From: Symsagittifera roscoffensis
Taxonomy: Eukaryota; Xenacoelomorpha; Acoela; Convolutidae
DNA: 64,000 nt
Direction: 5' to 3'
Assembly: GCF_963678635.1 (NCBI RefSeq)
Contig: NC_087062.1
Location: 17,411,789-17,475,788, forward strand
Shown: in pieces, positions 10,603 through 22,274 of the stretch
How the letters are laid out: each line of letters begins with the position of its first letter
Position numbering within the stretch: the stretch's first letter is position 1
Notes under the pieces: generated by a model
Told to the model about the DNA's origin: nothing
Databases searched by the model: none
What the model saw: the letters and a program-made list of their open reading frames with translations, nothing else
Position numbers and translations under genes: made by a program

Positions 10603-10775
10603 CAACAAAGTTCTAGAAGGGTGAAATCTCCGAAAATTTGCGTTAAGTGTTTAAAATTAGTTTTTAAGCAGTGATTTTGGGTTTTATATAGAAAATTCAC
10701 ATTTCTTGACTATTGAGCAAAAATAATTTCTCTTATACAGGTTTTTGGAGATTTCACCCTTCTAGAACTGTGTTG
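10603..10775. mobile_element. Inverted-repeat (MITE-like) element next to the Ki-67-like start
   Basis: Arms of about 29 bp (10603-10631 and 10747-10775) are reverse complements with one mismatch. The core TTCTAGAAGGGTGAAATCTC is perfect. They enclose about 115 bp of AT-rich sequence. The element lies 86 nt upstream of the proposed ATG, so it would fall in the 5' untranslated region, an upstream intron or the promoter. Confidence 0.65.
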
Positions 10776-12339
10776 AGCTATGTAAGAGGCTTCTTGTGAT
10801 ATATATTTTTGGGGTATAATTTTGATTGAGAATTTCGGAGAAAAAATTGCACCATATTAATTCTGATGAAATTCTGAGCAACTTTGGTTGTTCTCTTCAA
10901 TTTTTGTCTGATCAACCCAATTTGAGAGAAAACGCGTTTGAAAAATCAAGCTTTGTTCGTTTTGTCCGGATAATTTAAATCAGTACTGTAGTATCAAAAC
11001 TTTTCTGTTCGCATTTTTTCCTCTAACATTTCTATAGATGAGTTTTTGCAACTAGATTTGTTATGAGGGTGTTATACAAATTATTGCTTTCCGAATCATC
11101 CCACAATTTTGAAATCCCGCAGAGCAAAATTAGAAACCAGGCTTGCAATTCGAGTTACTATATGCAAACAGTCGTCAAAACAATATCTGCAATAAACAAT
11201 ACTGCCACGAATGGTTTTCAGATTGCGCGTAAATTATACCCGAAAATGGTCCTAGCGTAATGTAGGATTCGAGAATTGAACAGTCAGATCATGAATTCTT
11301 TTTTCGTTGAAAGACTGCCAAAATTCACTAGTATCCGGAAATAATGACTCACATCGCTTTGACTGGTGCCTGAGCGAAATAAACTTTGTCAATACTGATG
11401 TAGTGACTTACTTTTCAAAACGTTTTCTTCAATTGGATCTTCTTCTTCTTGATTATTCAATACATCCTAAACAGGTCCGTCTTAATCATCCCGTCTTGAA
11501 CAATTATTGAATTTAATTCAAGTTTGCAACTAACTATCATTTTTCTGGCGAAATCCTTCAGATCTGCGCTCTTCGGAATATGCATGAACACACTGTTGGG
11601 CGGGTACTCAAACCTAAGCAGAGTACAACATTTAACGGATGCTCAATCCAAACATAGCCCACAAACGGTTGAAAATGAGTCAGTTTGCTGTTCGATAGAG
11701 GGAGTTTGCCTTCATTTAACAAAATAAATGAACTGAACTTAAAAAATCAAAACACAATATCCAATTTGAGCGTGAAGAAAATTTAGACTTTTCCAGAAAC
11801 AATCACGACCTCTTTAAGAGTCTTCACCGACTCTTCCGCAATTTAAAAATAATCAAGAATCTGTATTGAAAACTAACCTATCTCTAATTTTTTAGGCTTA
11901 ATAGATAACTACTACAAGCCGGTTGCTGCGCAAGTAGCACAGATTGTTCCAACCACCTTCATAATAAAAAAACTTACTCACTTTCTTCAAATTGTTGCCG
12001 TGTTTTGCAAGTTATGTGATGAGAGAACAAAAACGCGCAAAACGTTAATGAACTAGACAAATCGAGTTGTCTTAAGAAAATGACAATGTTTTGATTTTTT
12101 AAGAAGCTTTTTATGGCGAAAGAAGCGTTAGAGAAAGCTTCCCATACTAGTTTTTCTTGATTAACACTAACTTATTTACTAGTTAACCGCTTCATCTCAT
12201 CACTGCATCTTTTAAAAATTTCATTCGAACCACATTGAAAGGACTTTAATATGATATATCACTAAACCCATTTCGATAATTACTAGCAGACCCACTGCAT
12301 CTAAAGCTGCTCCTGAAAAAGGCCAACCTATCTGAATAA
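10776..12339. other. Upstream spacer, no gene seen
   Basis: AT-rich, with several short open frames of unremarkable composition. No domain, repeat or RNA gene is recognised. Upstream exons of the Ki-67-like gene could lie here but I could not find one. Confidence 0.45.
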
Positions 12340-13080
12340 GAAAAATAGATTGAATGGATGAATGCATTGAGGGTAGGAAAGATGAATGGATAGCTGGATG
12401 GACGCATGGATGGCTGTCTAGATGGATGGTAGGAGAGAAGAACTGCTTGAGTGATGGCAGGCTTCAAAGATGACTGGCGGGATGTAAGGATGACATAATG
12501 GATAACGGGTTGGACGGATGGCAGCATTGCTGAAGAGATAATAGATGGCTGGGCTGATGAAGAGATCATTGAATGGCTAGGCGGATTGATGGCTGGAGAG
12601 ATAGCCAGATGCTTTGCTGGCTGACAAGATAGCTATATGGATGGATGGTTGGTTAATAGCGGGATAGCTAGTTGGATGGATGTCTAGATCGATGATGGAT
12701 AACTGCATTGATGACTGATGGGATGCATGGATGGCGAGATGGATGCATGGCTTGATGAACGTGTGGATGGACTTTCGAACGGATTGCCGGATAATTCATT
12801 AGGTGAATCGTTAGAGGGATGGTTAGATGGCAAGATGGGCGGAGTGGCTAGATTGATAGATGGCTCGCTGCTTGACTGGATGAAAGGCAGGATGAAAGAA
12901 TAGATTAATGTATGGCTTCATGGATGGATGGTTGTTTGGATGGTCGGAAGGATGGCTAGATAGATTGATGGTGATTTGATGGATGGCCGCTTGAGTAGAT
13001 ACATGGGAGTATGAACATTGGTTAGACAGGGAGAGGGATCAATAGGTGACCGGATAAATGATGGAATGGATGGCTAGATA
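12340..13080. repeat. Degenerate GATG/GGATGGAT minisatellite
   Basis: Dense imperfect repeats of GATG, GGATGG and GATGGATGGCT over about 740 bp, running almost to an assembly gap. Both strands carry open frames here, with tell-tale periodic composition, and these are repeat artefacts. Confidence 0.85.
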
Positions 13081-13129
13081 GATACTGGGCAACATTGAAA
13101 GCGCATCATCAAGATTTTCGCTAAATATT

Positions 13130-13329
13130 NNNNNNNNNNNNNNNNNNNNNNNNNNNNNNNNNNNNNNNNNNNNNNNNNNNNNNNNNNNNNNNNNNNNNNN
13201 NNNNNNNNNNNNNNNNNNNNNNNNNNNNNNNNNNNNNNNNNNNNNNNNNNNNNNNNNNNNNNNNNNNNNNNNNNNNNNNNNNNNNNNNNNNNNNNNNNNN
13301 NNNNNNNNNNNNNNNNNNNNNNNNNNNNN
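13130..13329. other. Assembly gap (200 N)
   Basis: A run of exactly 200 N. Because it abuts the GATG repeat, the true size of the repeat tract is unknown. Confidence 0.99.
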
Positions 13330-13839
13330 AGCTAGGAGCTCACTGACTACTCTTCGCACAAGCTGTTGGTCAAATTTTCTTTGCAGATCCTCTTGGTCAT
13401 GGACTACACAATTATCCCCATGTTTACAAATACATGGGATATTCTATTCAATGAAGGGAAACCAAATACTCATGAACAAGCCAATCCAATCAGCTAACTC
13501 GGTCTTTTGTGGACTTTATTGTATCTATGTTGCTCATGTTATACTTTCATCTAAATTTCCTATAGGTTTAAAAGTAAACAATCATGACATGATGCGTTTC
13601 GCTAAACATATGATGTTCTAAACTTGTGATACTGATGATTTTCCATAATTATTTATAATTGACTTTTTTTCCAAACTTTTTTCTTGTTTTTTTTTGCTAG
13701 AACACTTGCCTCTGGCGTTATCGGCAGGCTCTAAAAATCGTTTTCAGAATTCAAATGTCTTTTCCCTTATAAACTTAACAAACAAAGTATTTGAATCAAT
13801 CTCTAAACGACCATACCCACTCAAAATAATATCAATAAT

Positions 13840-14674
13840 TTAAGAAAACTCGGCGGCATTATCACCATTCAAAATATTAATGGAGCGTTCAATTGTTACA
13901 TTAGTGATTAAATCAGTTTGAGTTTGAATGGATCGAGTTTGTGAAGCAGAGCAAACTTGTGGCAATCTTCTTCGTAGAGAAGCACCACCAATGTAATTTG
14001 AGTTGTTAATAGAACTGTTGTAATTGACAAGCAATTTTTAATTTTTCCATCAGGGGTCCCGATAGGTGAAATTTACTGCAACCCCATAATAGATGTTTGA
14101 AAGATGAGAGTAGACAAGGTACAACGAAAGTGGTTGAAGTCATCTTGTTCACTACGTCGAAACAGTTTTTTGTGACTTCGATGAGAACATGGATGTGGGG
14201 AGGGGCATTGCCGAGCAATTGGGCGCAATACTTGATGTGAATACTCGATGGGTTGCAATGCAAAATTTGTGTTTAGAGGGAGTTGTGAGGCGTCGGGTTC
14301 ATTGTTCAGAGTAAACAATTTAAAAATTTTTTGAGTTTTTTTTTTTTAAATTCAGGCGACTGCTCATGCATTGCTTCAACCATTCTGCTTGGTTAAATCA
14401 AATTATTGAGTCGTTTTTTTTCCTGTTTCAGGCAACTCTACACTTTTTTATGATTCGAGTATTCATCATCCGCCTCGTTTTCATCACCACTTTCAGCAAA
14501 CTGTTTTTCGGGACGGATTGATCGTTTTGACGTGTATCGTTTTTTCTGATGTTTATCATTTACAGCTGAGGATGAGGAGGAGGAGCAGGAGGAGGAAGAA
14601 GATGAAGTCTTTTCACCAGTTTGTTTTTTAACCATTTTTTTAAATCTTTGAATAATTATCTGCCAAACAATCAA
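13840..14674 (-). other. Possible coding remnants of unknown origin
   Basis: Several minus-strand frames lie in series. One (14674-14438, ATG near 14632) gives a short Ser-run, basic and acidic tail with KKQTGEK, GDENEADDEYSNHKK. Another spans 14318-14073 and a third 14034-13840 (LRRRLPQVCSASQTRSIQTQ). Their composition is more protein-like than the surrounding AT-rich DNA, but I see no splice scheme and no family. They may be broken pieces of the neighbouring Polinton or of a host gene. Confidence 0.2.
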
Positions 14675-15394
14675 ATTCTCTTGTCCTCAGGGTCACTGCT
14701 TGATAACACTTAAGCACACCATCTTCATTCTTTTTATGAAACTTTACTGTGATATGAGTACCCGTTTTGTCAAAATTTTCGTTCCAACTCGTATAATGCG
14801 TTTTTCTCCTGAAGATATATCTTAAAATTCATCGTAAAAGTCTGTATCATTTTCTAGCGACAAGTACATAGTGTTGGTGGTAACGGTAGTGACCTGTTGG
14901 TTCAACTGTTATATGAGAGAGTGAAATGGATAATGAATTGATTAGAAGATAAACAAATCTCTGTGGTAAACCTAAGCTCCAAGAGGGAAGATCCAATTAT
15001 TTTTAGTGATTAGAAATTTATGAGGCATATAAACTTTTATTACACCTGTTATTATTTTCTGGCACTCCTTAAGTAGCTCGTAAATCAGGATAAACATTCA
15101 CGTCGGTACACGTGAAATTCCTTTAATGTGGTCAGCTGCATGCCTTAATGTCTAGAAGGCATATAAAACAGGGTTAAGGTTTTTCTTTGAAGTAAACTTA
15201 TTCCGACCCAACTGTAGGGTTAGAATTATACTTTTCATAAACTTTAATCTGATTGCCAGTCAGACATGCAGCCGCTCCTTTCTCACCCACACATTACTGT
15301 AGCTTTTGCATAAATCTGAGTTGCTTTCATTCTCTCAATTTTTTTTCAAACTTTCGATCAGAAGCTTTTTTTGTCAAACAATTCTAAACTTAAA

Positions 15395-15989
15395 ATGACT
15401 CCTCCTACACAAATCATTTCCATCTCAGATTATGAGAGAACATTTATCTACCAAACTTATACGAGAGAATCAGTTGCCATTGTGCAGCAGCAGAGAGAGA
15501 GGCTAGCATCACCTCCCTTCAACGTCCTCGCCACCAATCAACAATGGCAAGAGTGGTCAACGAAGAGTCATATAATGCTGCCCAACTATGTGCTCGATCA
15601 CATTGACCTTCTTCGCCAGGAGCGTAAGCGGATGTATGAAAGCCCTAAAATCCATCAATCTACCCGGCTCTCGAAAAGACTGAAAAAAAAACGACGCGGG
15701 ATACCTCGAAGAATCACCAAGAAAAATACTTTTTCGGTATGATTGTGACTCCATACCCCTTTAAGAGAACCAAGAACGATTTTGCTGAACGCGAGGGCTA
15801 CTGGGATCTTCAAACAACCATCTCTTCTCCCGATTCTACTGTTCCAGATCAAGTTACTCCAATCTCCTCTGATTTGGCTTCAGAACTAAGCAGTGGAACA
15901 CCAGAGTTCCATCGCTCCACTGGTGGACCTGGCTACTCCTGAAGCTCCGCCTGTCAATGCTTGCTACGCACCGAAGAAAAGGAAGATAG
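15395..15989 (+). pseudogene. Small basic protein ORF broken by two frameshifts, possibly Polinton-associated
   Basis: The frame from the ATG at 15395 gives about 115 residues: a neutral N-terminal part with QQQRERLASPPFNVLA and a strongly basic end, RLSKRLKKKRRGIPRR. It stops at 15742, but a second frame starts in an overlapping ATGA (15739) and runs to 15942. A third piece, in the first frame again, ends with YAPKKRKIEFKQF and a stop at 15989. The PKKRKIE string resembles a nuclear localisation signal. The likely original was one gene of about 195 codons. Position 1.7 kb upstream of a Polinton polymerase on the same strand suggests it belongs to that element. The basic tract would suit nucleic-acid binding, but the family is not recognised. 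Confidence 0.4.
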
Positions 15990-16266
15990 AGTTTAAACAG
16001 TTCTGAAAACTTAAGAAATTTTATTACATTTTCAATCTTGCTGAGTTTTTGCGTTGTTCTGAAATTTTTATTGAAAAAATTATCAAATAATGTGTACAAA
16101 TTCTTATTGGATAATTGACCTCAACGATGAATTAAAGTTTGTTTTGATCTTTTCAATTAAAAAAAAAACAAAAAAAAATAATAGAAGAAAAAAGTCAAAA
16201 TAATTTTAAAAAAATTGGCATAAAAGTCTAAAAAGTATAATTTTTGATAAATTTCTCGTCAAATCC

Positions 16267-16317
16267 AATAATCATTAAAGAAAACTGTATTTATATCAGT
16301 TTTCTTTAATGATTATT
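16267..16317. other. Perfect 21-bp hairpin
   Basis: Positions 16267-16287 and 16297-16317 are exact reverse complements (the arm starts AATAATCATTAAAGAAAACT) around a 9-nt loop. It lies about 280 bp downstream of the end of the small basic ORF. It could be a transcript-end structure of the element or a foldback relic. Confidence 0.8.
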
Positions 16318-17652
16318 TCGAACAATCGTAAAAGATAAATTGAATACTCATCCTTAGGTTTTATCTAACGATGTTAAAACCAATAACATAAAAACGTTTT
16401 ATATGTTTTTTCATAATAGTTTTCAATATATAAATATTAACACAGAAAAAGATAAAGAGAGAGAGAGAGAGGGAGAGAACTGACGATTCATAAACCCCAT
16501 TAATATCCCTTTTGGGATATAGTTTTTTCAAAGGAAATTTATTTATGGATGGGTCCAGCATTTCTGCCGGTTAATCAACCATAGTTACTTTTGGCACTTT
16601 ACACTCTCTTTTTTTGTTTTTTTTTCTCTCTCTTTCTCTCTCTAATATGTCTACAGCCTGGTGGGGATAGCCAGGACTCTTAGGAGTAGACTTAAGAGAG
16701 TGTATGAGCCATTATAAAGCATTCTATATAATAAAATCACACGTCTATAACAGATTTTACGTTTAATAAAACTCATTTTCAGGTTAAAATGGTTAAAAAA
16801 TTCAAATATGATTTTTTTCTTGATGTTTCAACATGGGTTACAACCCTGTCCAATACATCACGACAAATTGATTGGACCAGGTTTCATTGGATTTGGAGAC
16901 GAAAAATTTTTTTTGTAATTTTTTTCACGACAGAAATAAGTACTGAAAATGAAACATCTCAAAATTTTGACCCGAAATTACAGTGGGGCAAGCGTTTCAG
17001 AGGTTTTTATTGAATAGCAATGCCGGGTAGTTATTGCCTACTGCATCAAGCGGCCCTGCATCAATCTTTTGATGAAATTTATTTGTAATTTGTCATAGAA
17101 TACTAATTCAAAATTCTCAAACTACCATTTATTATTTTTGTCAGGTATCATTTTTGACATGCCTTACTTGTTTGACTTGATTGGTGGGTTACCATTTTGG
17201 TTGAAACAAAAATGTTGACAAAAAAATGCGAATATATTTTCAATATTTAGTCAAGTTGACTAAACAGGGAAGTTGATAATAGCATTGGGTGTTAACATTC
17301 ACACACTTTAGGTAAAAGAAATAACATTCCCGGATTGATCCCTTCATGGAATTGTCAGCTACTTTAACCAAAAGTATTTATACTATTTAATATAGTTGAG
17401 TCATTTAACCAAAATCGAATTGACAGTCATTTCCTAAAACCATATAAAGCCCAAAACTACAACCACTTCAAAGCCACTGTTGATTTTATGCTTCACCCAC
17501 ATAATTGAGTTTAATGCGGTCTTGATCCAAATTTGGTTTTTGAAAAATTTTTCACTTCTCACTTTTGCTTTGTCAAAATCAGCTTTGGTAAACATTTGAT
17601 AAATTTCTTGAAAATAATTATTCTTTCCTGAACTCTCAATCTTGGACCAACA
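16318..17652. other. Spacer between the basic ORF and the polymerase remnant
   Basis: AT-rich. A short GA tract (about 16456-16480) and a TC tract (about 16608-16644) are present. No gene is recognised. Confidence 0.5.
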
Positions 17653-18710
17653 ATGCCTAACTCAAGTGGAAAACAGACCCCAGTCATTTGTTCGACCTGC
17701 TCGAAAGTCTTTAGTCAAGGCACTTGAGACGACAAGAACAAAATATCCATAAGATATTCGCAGCCCCACCGCCACCAACTAAATGTGACGAATGTCGAGA
17801 ATCCTTCAGGTCGCTGGCGGAAGCTAGGGAGCATGTTGAGCTAGCTCACAACGTGTCAACTGATAGTCTTTGTATCTACTGTCATACAATCTTCCTCTCG
17901 GTTGAGAAGTTCCGGCAACATATGTCGAAAAACCATCAACTACCCATTTGGACTCCCGGAAATGAGGTGGGAACATCAACTGCTCCAACTGAATCTTTTA
18001 GGGGAAAGTTAAGACGATAGGAGTTGAGCGTTGGGGGGAGGGGATGAATTGGATCTGATGAATGTAATCATGCGAAACAAACAAGAGATTGATGCGTTGA
18101 TAGACGAAATAGTGCAGGAAGATCCATGTAAATTTCAACTGCATGTGAACGCAAGTATGATAAAGTTCTCGAACGATACAAACGAAACTGGTGACGGGGA
18201 ATTACGCCACGAGAAGACAATGTTATATCTGAATTCTAAGATGATCAATGTCTTCTTCAATGGAATCGAGAAAGAGACATATTTGGAAATGATTGAGCGT
18301 ATGGTCAATGCCATCATCATGTTCGCTTCTCACGGTAGCGGTTGGATTGTGGAGCGCATCGAAAAGCTGGCTGTAAGTTTTGCAGCATTTTCTCCGATCC
18401 GTGCTGGCTCATACATCGACCTTCCCGATTCATTGAAACCGGTGAAACAGAGTTTCACCAATATGAAAACGAGAAACTATCATAAGTGCTTTCTATACTG
18501 CTTTGTGGCCGCGTACCATGATCGATATTCAGAGACCACAACTGCTCTTTACCCTGCTGCCCAAAGCTACCAACATCGAAACAAACTGAAAAATTACACG
18601 CTCTCCCATGAACATGTTGTGAAAATTGAGGGCTGGTACGAGATGCCAATAGGACTACACGATATTGACCGATTTGATTAACTTAACAACTGTCAAGTCA
18701 ATGTATTCCG

Positions 18711-18773
18711 GTAAGCAATGATTTTTTGACAAAACATTTGTTTAATCATCTATAACACATTACGTTCTTCCAG
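18711..18773 (+). other. Putative 63-nt intron inside the polymerase pseudogene
   Basis: TATTCCG/GTAAGC at the left and TTCTTCCAG/AAACCC at the right. Conserved coding similarity stops at the donor (CQVNVFR) and resumes at the acceptor (PSTQVFVFIRYKEGELLPL). The interval has an in-frame stop right after the donor, and removing it preserves frame. Confidence 0.6.
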
Positions 18774-20388
18774 AAACCCAAGCACTCAAGTGTTTGTTTT
18801 CATTAGGTACAAAGAAGGTGAATTGCTACCTTTGAGAGTCTCCAACAAATACTCAAGTGATCTATGTGTTGACCTACTACTACTCAGCAACGGACAAACT
18901 CATCACTATGAGCTGATCTTTGATTTTATGAGGGTGGTGGAATATGTGCGTGGAAAACTACACCGAGATCAAAACCAAATTTGCCGCAAATGCTTCCATA
19001 CATGTTCATCCATCGATACACTATAAAGACACCAGGAAATGTGCTACCAAGACGAGGGATTGGTAATCATTATGCCAAAACCGGGAAAGGACTCTCATCG
19101 TTTCAAAATTTTAACTGCCCGCTGGTATGTACCGAGAGTTATTTACTTTGACCTCGAATCGCTAATAGTACCCGTATACCGACCCCGAAAAATCTAGCAC
19201 CCAAACACTAGAGATTCATCAACCATGCGGTTACGCTCTGGCCGTTGTTGAATTTGGGAAGCGCGAAGTGTTAAAGTTTGAATTGAAGAGAGGAGAAAAT
19301 GTTATAGAGGAATTGATCGCCTCGCTCGAAACGTTGGCGAAACAAATATACCTCGAAAAACGAAAGCATTACACGTTCACTGGCAAACCAAGTTGCACGC
19401 GTGAAGAAGCGCACACTTGTTGGATATGTGAAACAGAATTTGCTGACAATGACCAAGTTGTACTTGATCACTGTCACTATAACAACAAGTTCTTGGGGTG
19501 GCCGCATAACGAATGCAACATCCATCGAAAAACAGCGAACTATATACCAGTAAAAGCGCATAACTTGTCAAACTATGATCTGCATTTCATTATAAAAGCG
19601 CACTCAAACAGTAACCCCGAAAACACTTACTCAGTGATCCCTTCCACTGAGGAGAAGTATATATCACTCACTATGTCGGTCTATATCAAATCATACACCG
19701 ATAAAAACGGAAAACTTAGAAAAGTGTATGAAAATCTATGTTTCATAGACTCCTATAATTTCATGCTGTCCCCCCTTTCAAAACTCGTCGAATACTTACC
19801 GGAAAAAAAACTTTTCCTACTGGAAAAATACTTTGAAGAACTTGGTTACTCAGCAGAACAGATATTATTGTTGAAACAAAAAGTTTTTTTTTCCGTATTC
19901 ATAATTTAGTAGTTTTGAAAAATTTCGAGAAACTCGACTGCCACCTAGAACACCATGTGGAGCAACACTTTACAGGGAGGGGAAATAAGTGTTTCGAAAA
20001 ATCAGTACAACCATGTCATTAAAGCTTTAGCCGAAATGAAATGAGCATCACTATGCGAGTACCATGATGTATACCTAGCAACGGACGTACTACTACTCGC
20101 TTCAGTATTCGAAGCCTTTCGTGAAGTTTGTTACGAAACGTACGGATTAGATTGTGCATGCTACTTCACGGCTAGTAACCTCTCGGGTGATGCATTTTCA
20201 AAAGTCTGCGATGCAGACCTCAAATTACTTACTCAAGTTACTTATTTACTTCCCAAGTGATCACTTCTTATTCAGCAATGTGAATAAGAAGGTTGTATTG
20301 AAATTAAAGGAAGAGGCGGCAGGAAAAATCATTGAAGAATTCATCGCGTTGAAACCAAAGCTCTACTTGTTGAAATATGCAGCTTAGT

Positions 20389-20884
20389 ATTGAAAAAAAG
20401 CACCTATCCAAGTCCCCTCCATTTCTTTACATTAAGGGTTCCATCCATTGAGATTTTGGATCTTGTTGGGACCAAATTAATAACTTTTGTAGATCCCTGT
20501 CAATTTAAATAAACATAACTAGCCCTGAAAGGCTCTGATTCTTAATTTTAAAACTTAAGATGAAGAACCATTCATCATTTAAAATGTTTTAAGCAAATAC
20601 TCACCACAAACGCACTTTTGTAAGTTTTGACGTGAAAAAATTTAAAATTTTGACATGGAATGATTTTTTGATACTGAAATGATTTGGAGCTTTTATATTT
20701 TGGAACAAATTAAGATTTTCAAACTTTTTGGAATTGAAAAAACTGGAATGTTATTAGATATTGAGTTTATAAAATTTTCAGATTTGAGAACCGTTTTCGA
20801 TATTAACACTAGAACTGGGCTTGCGAATTTTTATGGGATTACAAAGCTAAAATATGTTTATGGGCTAATCTCTGTTCTTCAATA
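20389..20884 (+). other. Unrelated insertion within the polymerase pseudogene
   Basis: Polymerase similarity breaks after KLYLLKYAA and resumes at DSTGKMSAKG, residues that would normally be close together. The 0.5-kb interval is AT-rich and non-coding, without visible inverted ends. It could be a decayed insertion or a long intron. Confidence 0.5.
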
Positions 20885-21910
20885 AGATTCAACTGGCAAG
20901 ATGAGTGCAAAAGGAGTGGTGCAACACTCCCAGCAGCAACTTACACACCAGAGGTTCAGGGACACACTACTGAGTGGGAAAACCCTTCGTATATACAACG
21001 ACTCAATAAAATCGAAAGCCCATACCAACATAACTATAGCGCAGAGCCGAATTGCCCTTTCACCCTTCGATAGTAGGCGGTTTCTACTATTCGATGGGAT
21101 AGCTACATTGCCCTTTGGACACAGGTCTACCGCAGATAATGTGTTCTTCGAGGCCATTGCGGAAGAAAGCGAGTGATCAAACTCACAGTTGACAAATAAC
21201 CCGACTTATAGCAGCGAAAACAGCGAAAGCTGGCAATCACTGGAATTCCGGGTCCCAGGTTGGGGCTTTCTTCAAGAAAGCTTTACGGAGGAAGAGCTTC
21301 AAGAAGAAAGCGCAGCTAGCAGTTCAAGAGACACTATCAATAACCCATTCATTCTAACAGAAACGTCTGTTAGTTCTTGTCAGAAAAAAAGGAGAGAACT
21401 TGATAAAACTGATCAATAAAATCTTTTCACTTAAAAATGGCGGCTAAAATGCCTTGTTACTGGGAATTACGGCTGTACATTTGTAAATATAAAACATTCA
21501 TCAAACAGTGTTTTAAGTTAAATAGACCGGCGCAAAAGAGACTGGTAATTGCAACTTACCCTTGAAGCAGGAGCGAAGGATTGCGTTTTTAGTTTCCCAA
21601 AGTAAGCTAATAGTAAGGCTAAAAGAATCAAAATGGTATAAGTCGAAAAAAAGGGAGAGTTGGAAATAAGTTTGAAAGTAAAATAAGAAAAAGAAACGAA
21701 CAATAATTACTAAAAATTTTTAAAAGGAAATATGAATGGTACTTTATATAAACTCATTTTTATATGAACGAAAAGGATTAGCTTTTAGGTAAAAATAAGC
21801 GAGAAAACCGCAGTCGGATATATCGATTTTTATTTAGTGGTGGGAACGTTTGGAGGGGATTATATTTAACCACCGCGCGAGAATAAATACCAGAGTATTT
21901 TGTCCATCGG

Positions 21911-22049
21911 GTGTGCTAAGAGAGGGGTCTTTTTGTTTTGGGCAGGGTACTTTGGGGTCTTTAAAAAAGATGGGTCCTTTTGGACCCTACTTTTGGTAGG
22001 ACCCCAAAGACCCCCGCCGTCGAAAAGACCCCCCCCCCTAAGGACACAC
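21911..22049. mobile_element. Palindromic foldback element
   Basis: The two halves are imperfect reverse complements over about 70 bp each. The outer ends are GTGTGCTAAG and CTAAGGACACAC, followed inward by GGGGTCTTT/AAAGACCCC blocks, with the centre at GGGTCCTTTTGGACCC. The G/C-rich arms contrast with the AT-rich surroundings. Probably a small MITE or foldback repeat. Confidence 0.65.
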
Positions 22050-22274
22050 GGCGGATTACAATACTACTAGTCTAAATGTTCTCAAGTTCGAATTAGTAAT
22101 TTATAAATGGTGCATTTAGCCAAAAAGCAATAAGTTGCCTTTCCTCAATTTTCGGAGGCTAAGTGTTACTTTGCATAGTTTTGGTAACGCAAACGGATGA
22201 CAAAGTTCAATTTATGCACCCTTTCGAAAACCCAGGTTGCATAGTCAAAAAATACGAAAAAAATTTTCTGGGTT

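Larger units (their letters stand above)
17653..21419 (+). pseudogene. Polinton/Maverick protein-primed DNA polymerase B, decayed
   Basis: Pieces in order: C2H2-type fingers (CSTCSKVF at 17653-17722, frameshift, then CDECRESF...H and CIYCHTIF...H to 18020); an N-terminal block with NYHKCFLYCFVAAYH (18031-18681); a segment with ELLPLRVS, CRKCFHTC; Exo I FDLES near 19150; a frameshift near 19185; an endonuclease-VII-like zinc module CWICETEF...LDHCHYNN...C; Exo II HNLSNYD; Exo III YLATDVLLLASVFEAF near 20085; the end-region NVNKKVVLKLKEE (about 20280); and the C-terminal AKGVVQHSQQQLTHQ (from 20909). These blocks and their order match Polinton family B polymerases, which replicate the element from a protein primer. 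The palm between about 20245 and 20265 (the SLYP, NSxYG and DTD region) is gone. Stops at 18681, 19026 and 21175 and several frameshifts confirm it is dead. I see no integrase, ATPase, protease or capsid gene nearby. Confidence 0.85.

Noticed and set aside
12246-13359. Frames in the GATG tract and one spanning the N gap.
   Set aside because: Repeat-driven, and one is bridged by unknown bases.
16660-16720. A compact structured segment ('ctggtggggatagccaggactctt') considered as a ribozyme or small RNA.
   Set aside because: No hammerhead core (CTGATGA/GAAA) or other known fold could be recognised.
17653-21419. A functional Polinton with readthrough or recoding of in-frame TAA/TGA codons.
   Set aside because: There are also several frameshifts, the palm is deleted, and no partner genes are visible. 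It is a pseudogene.
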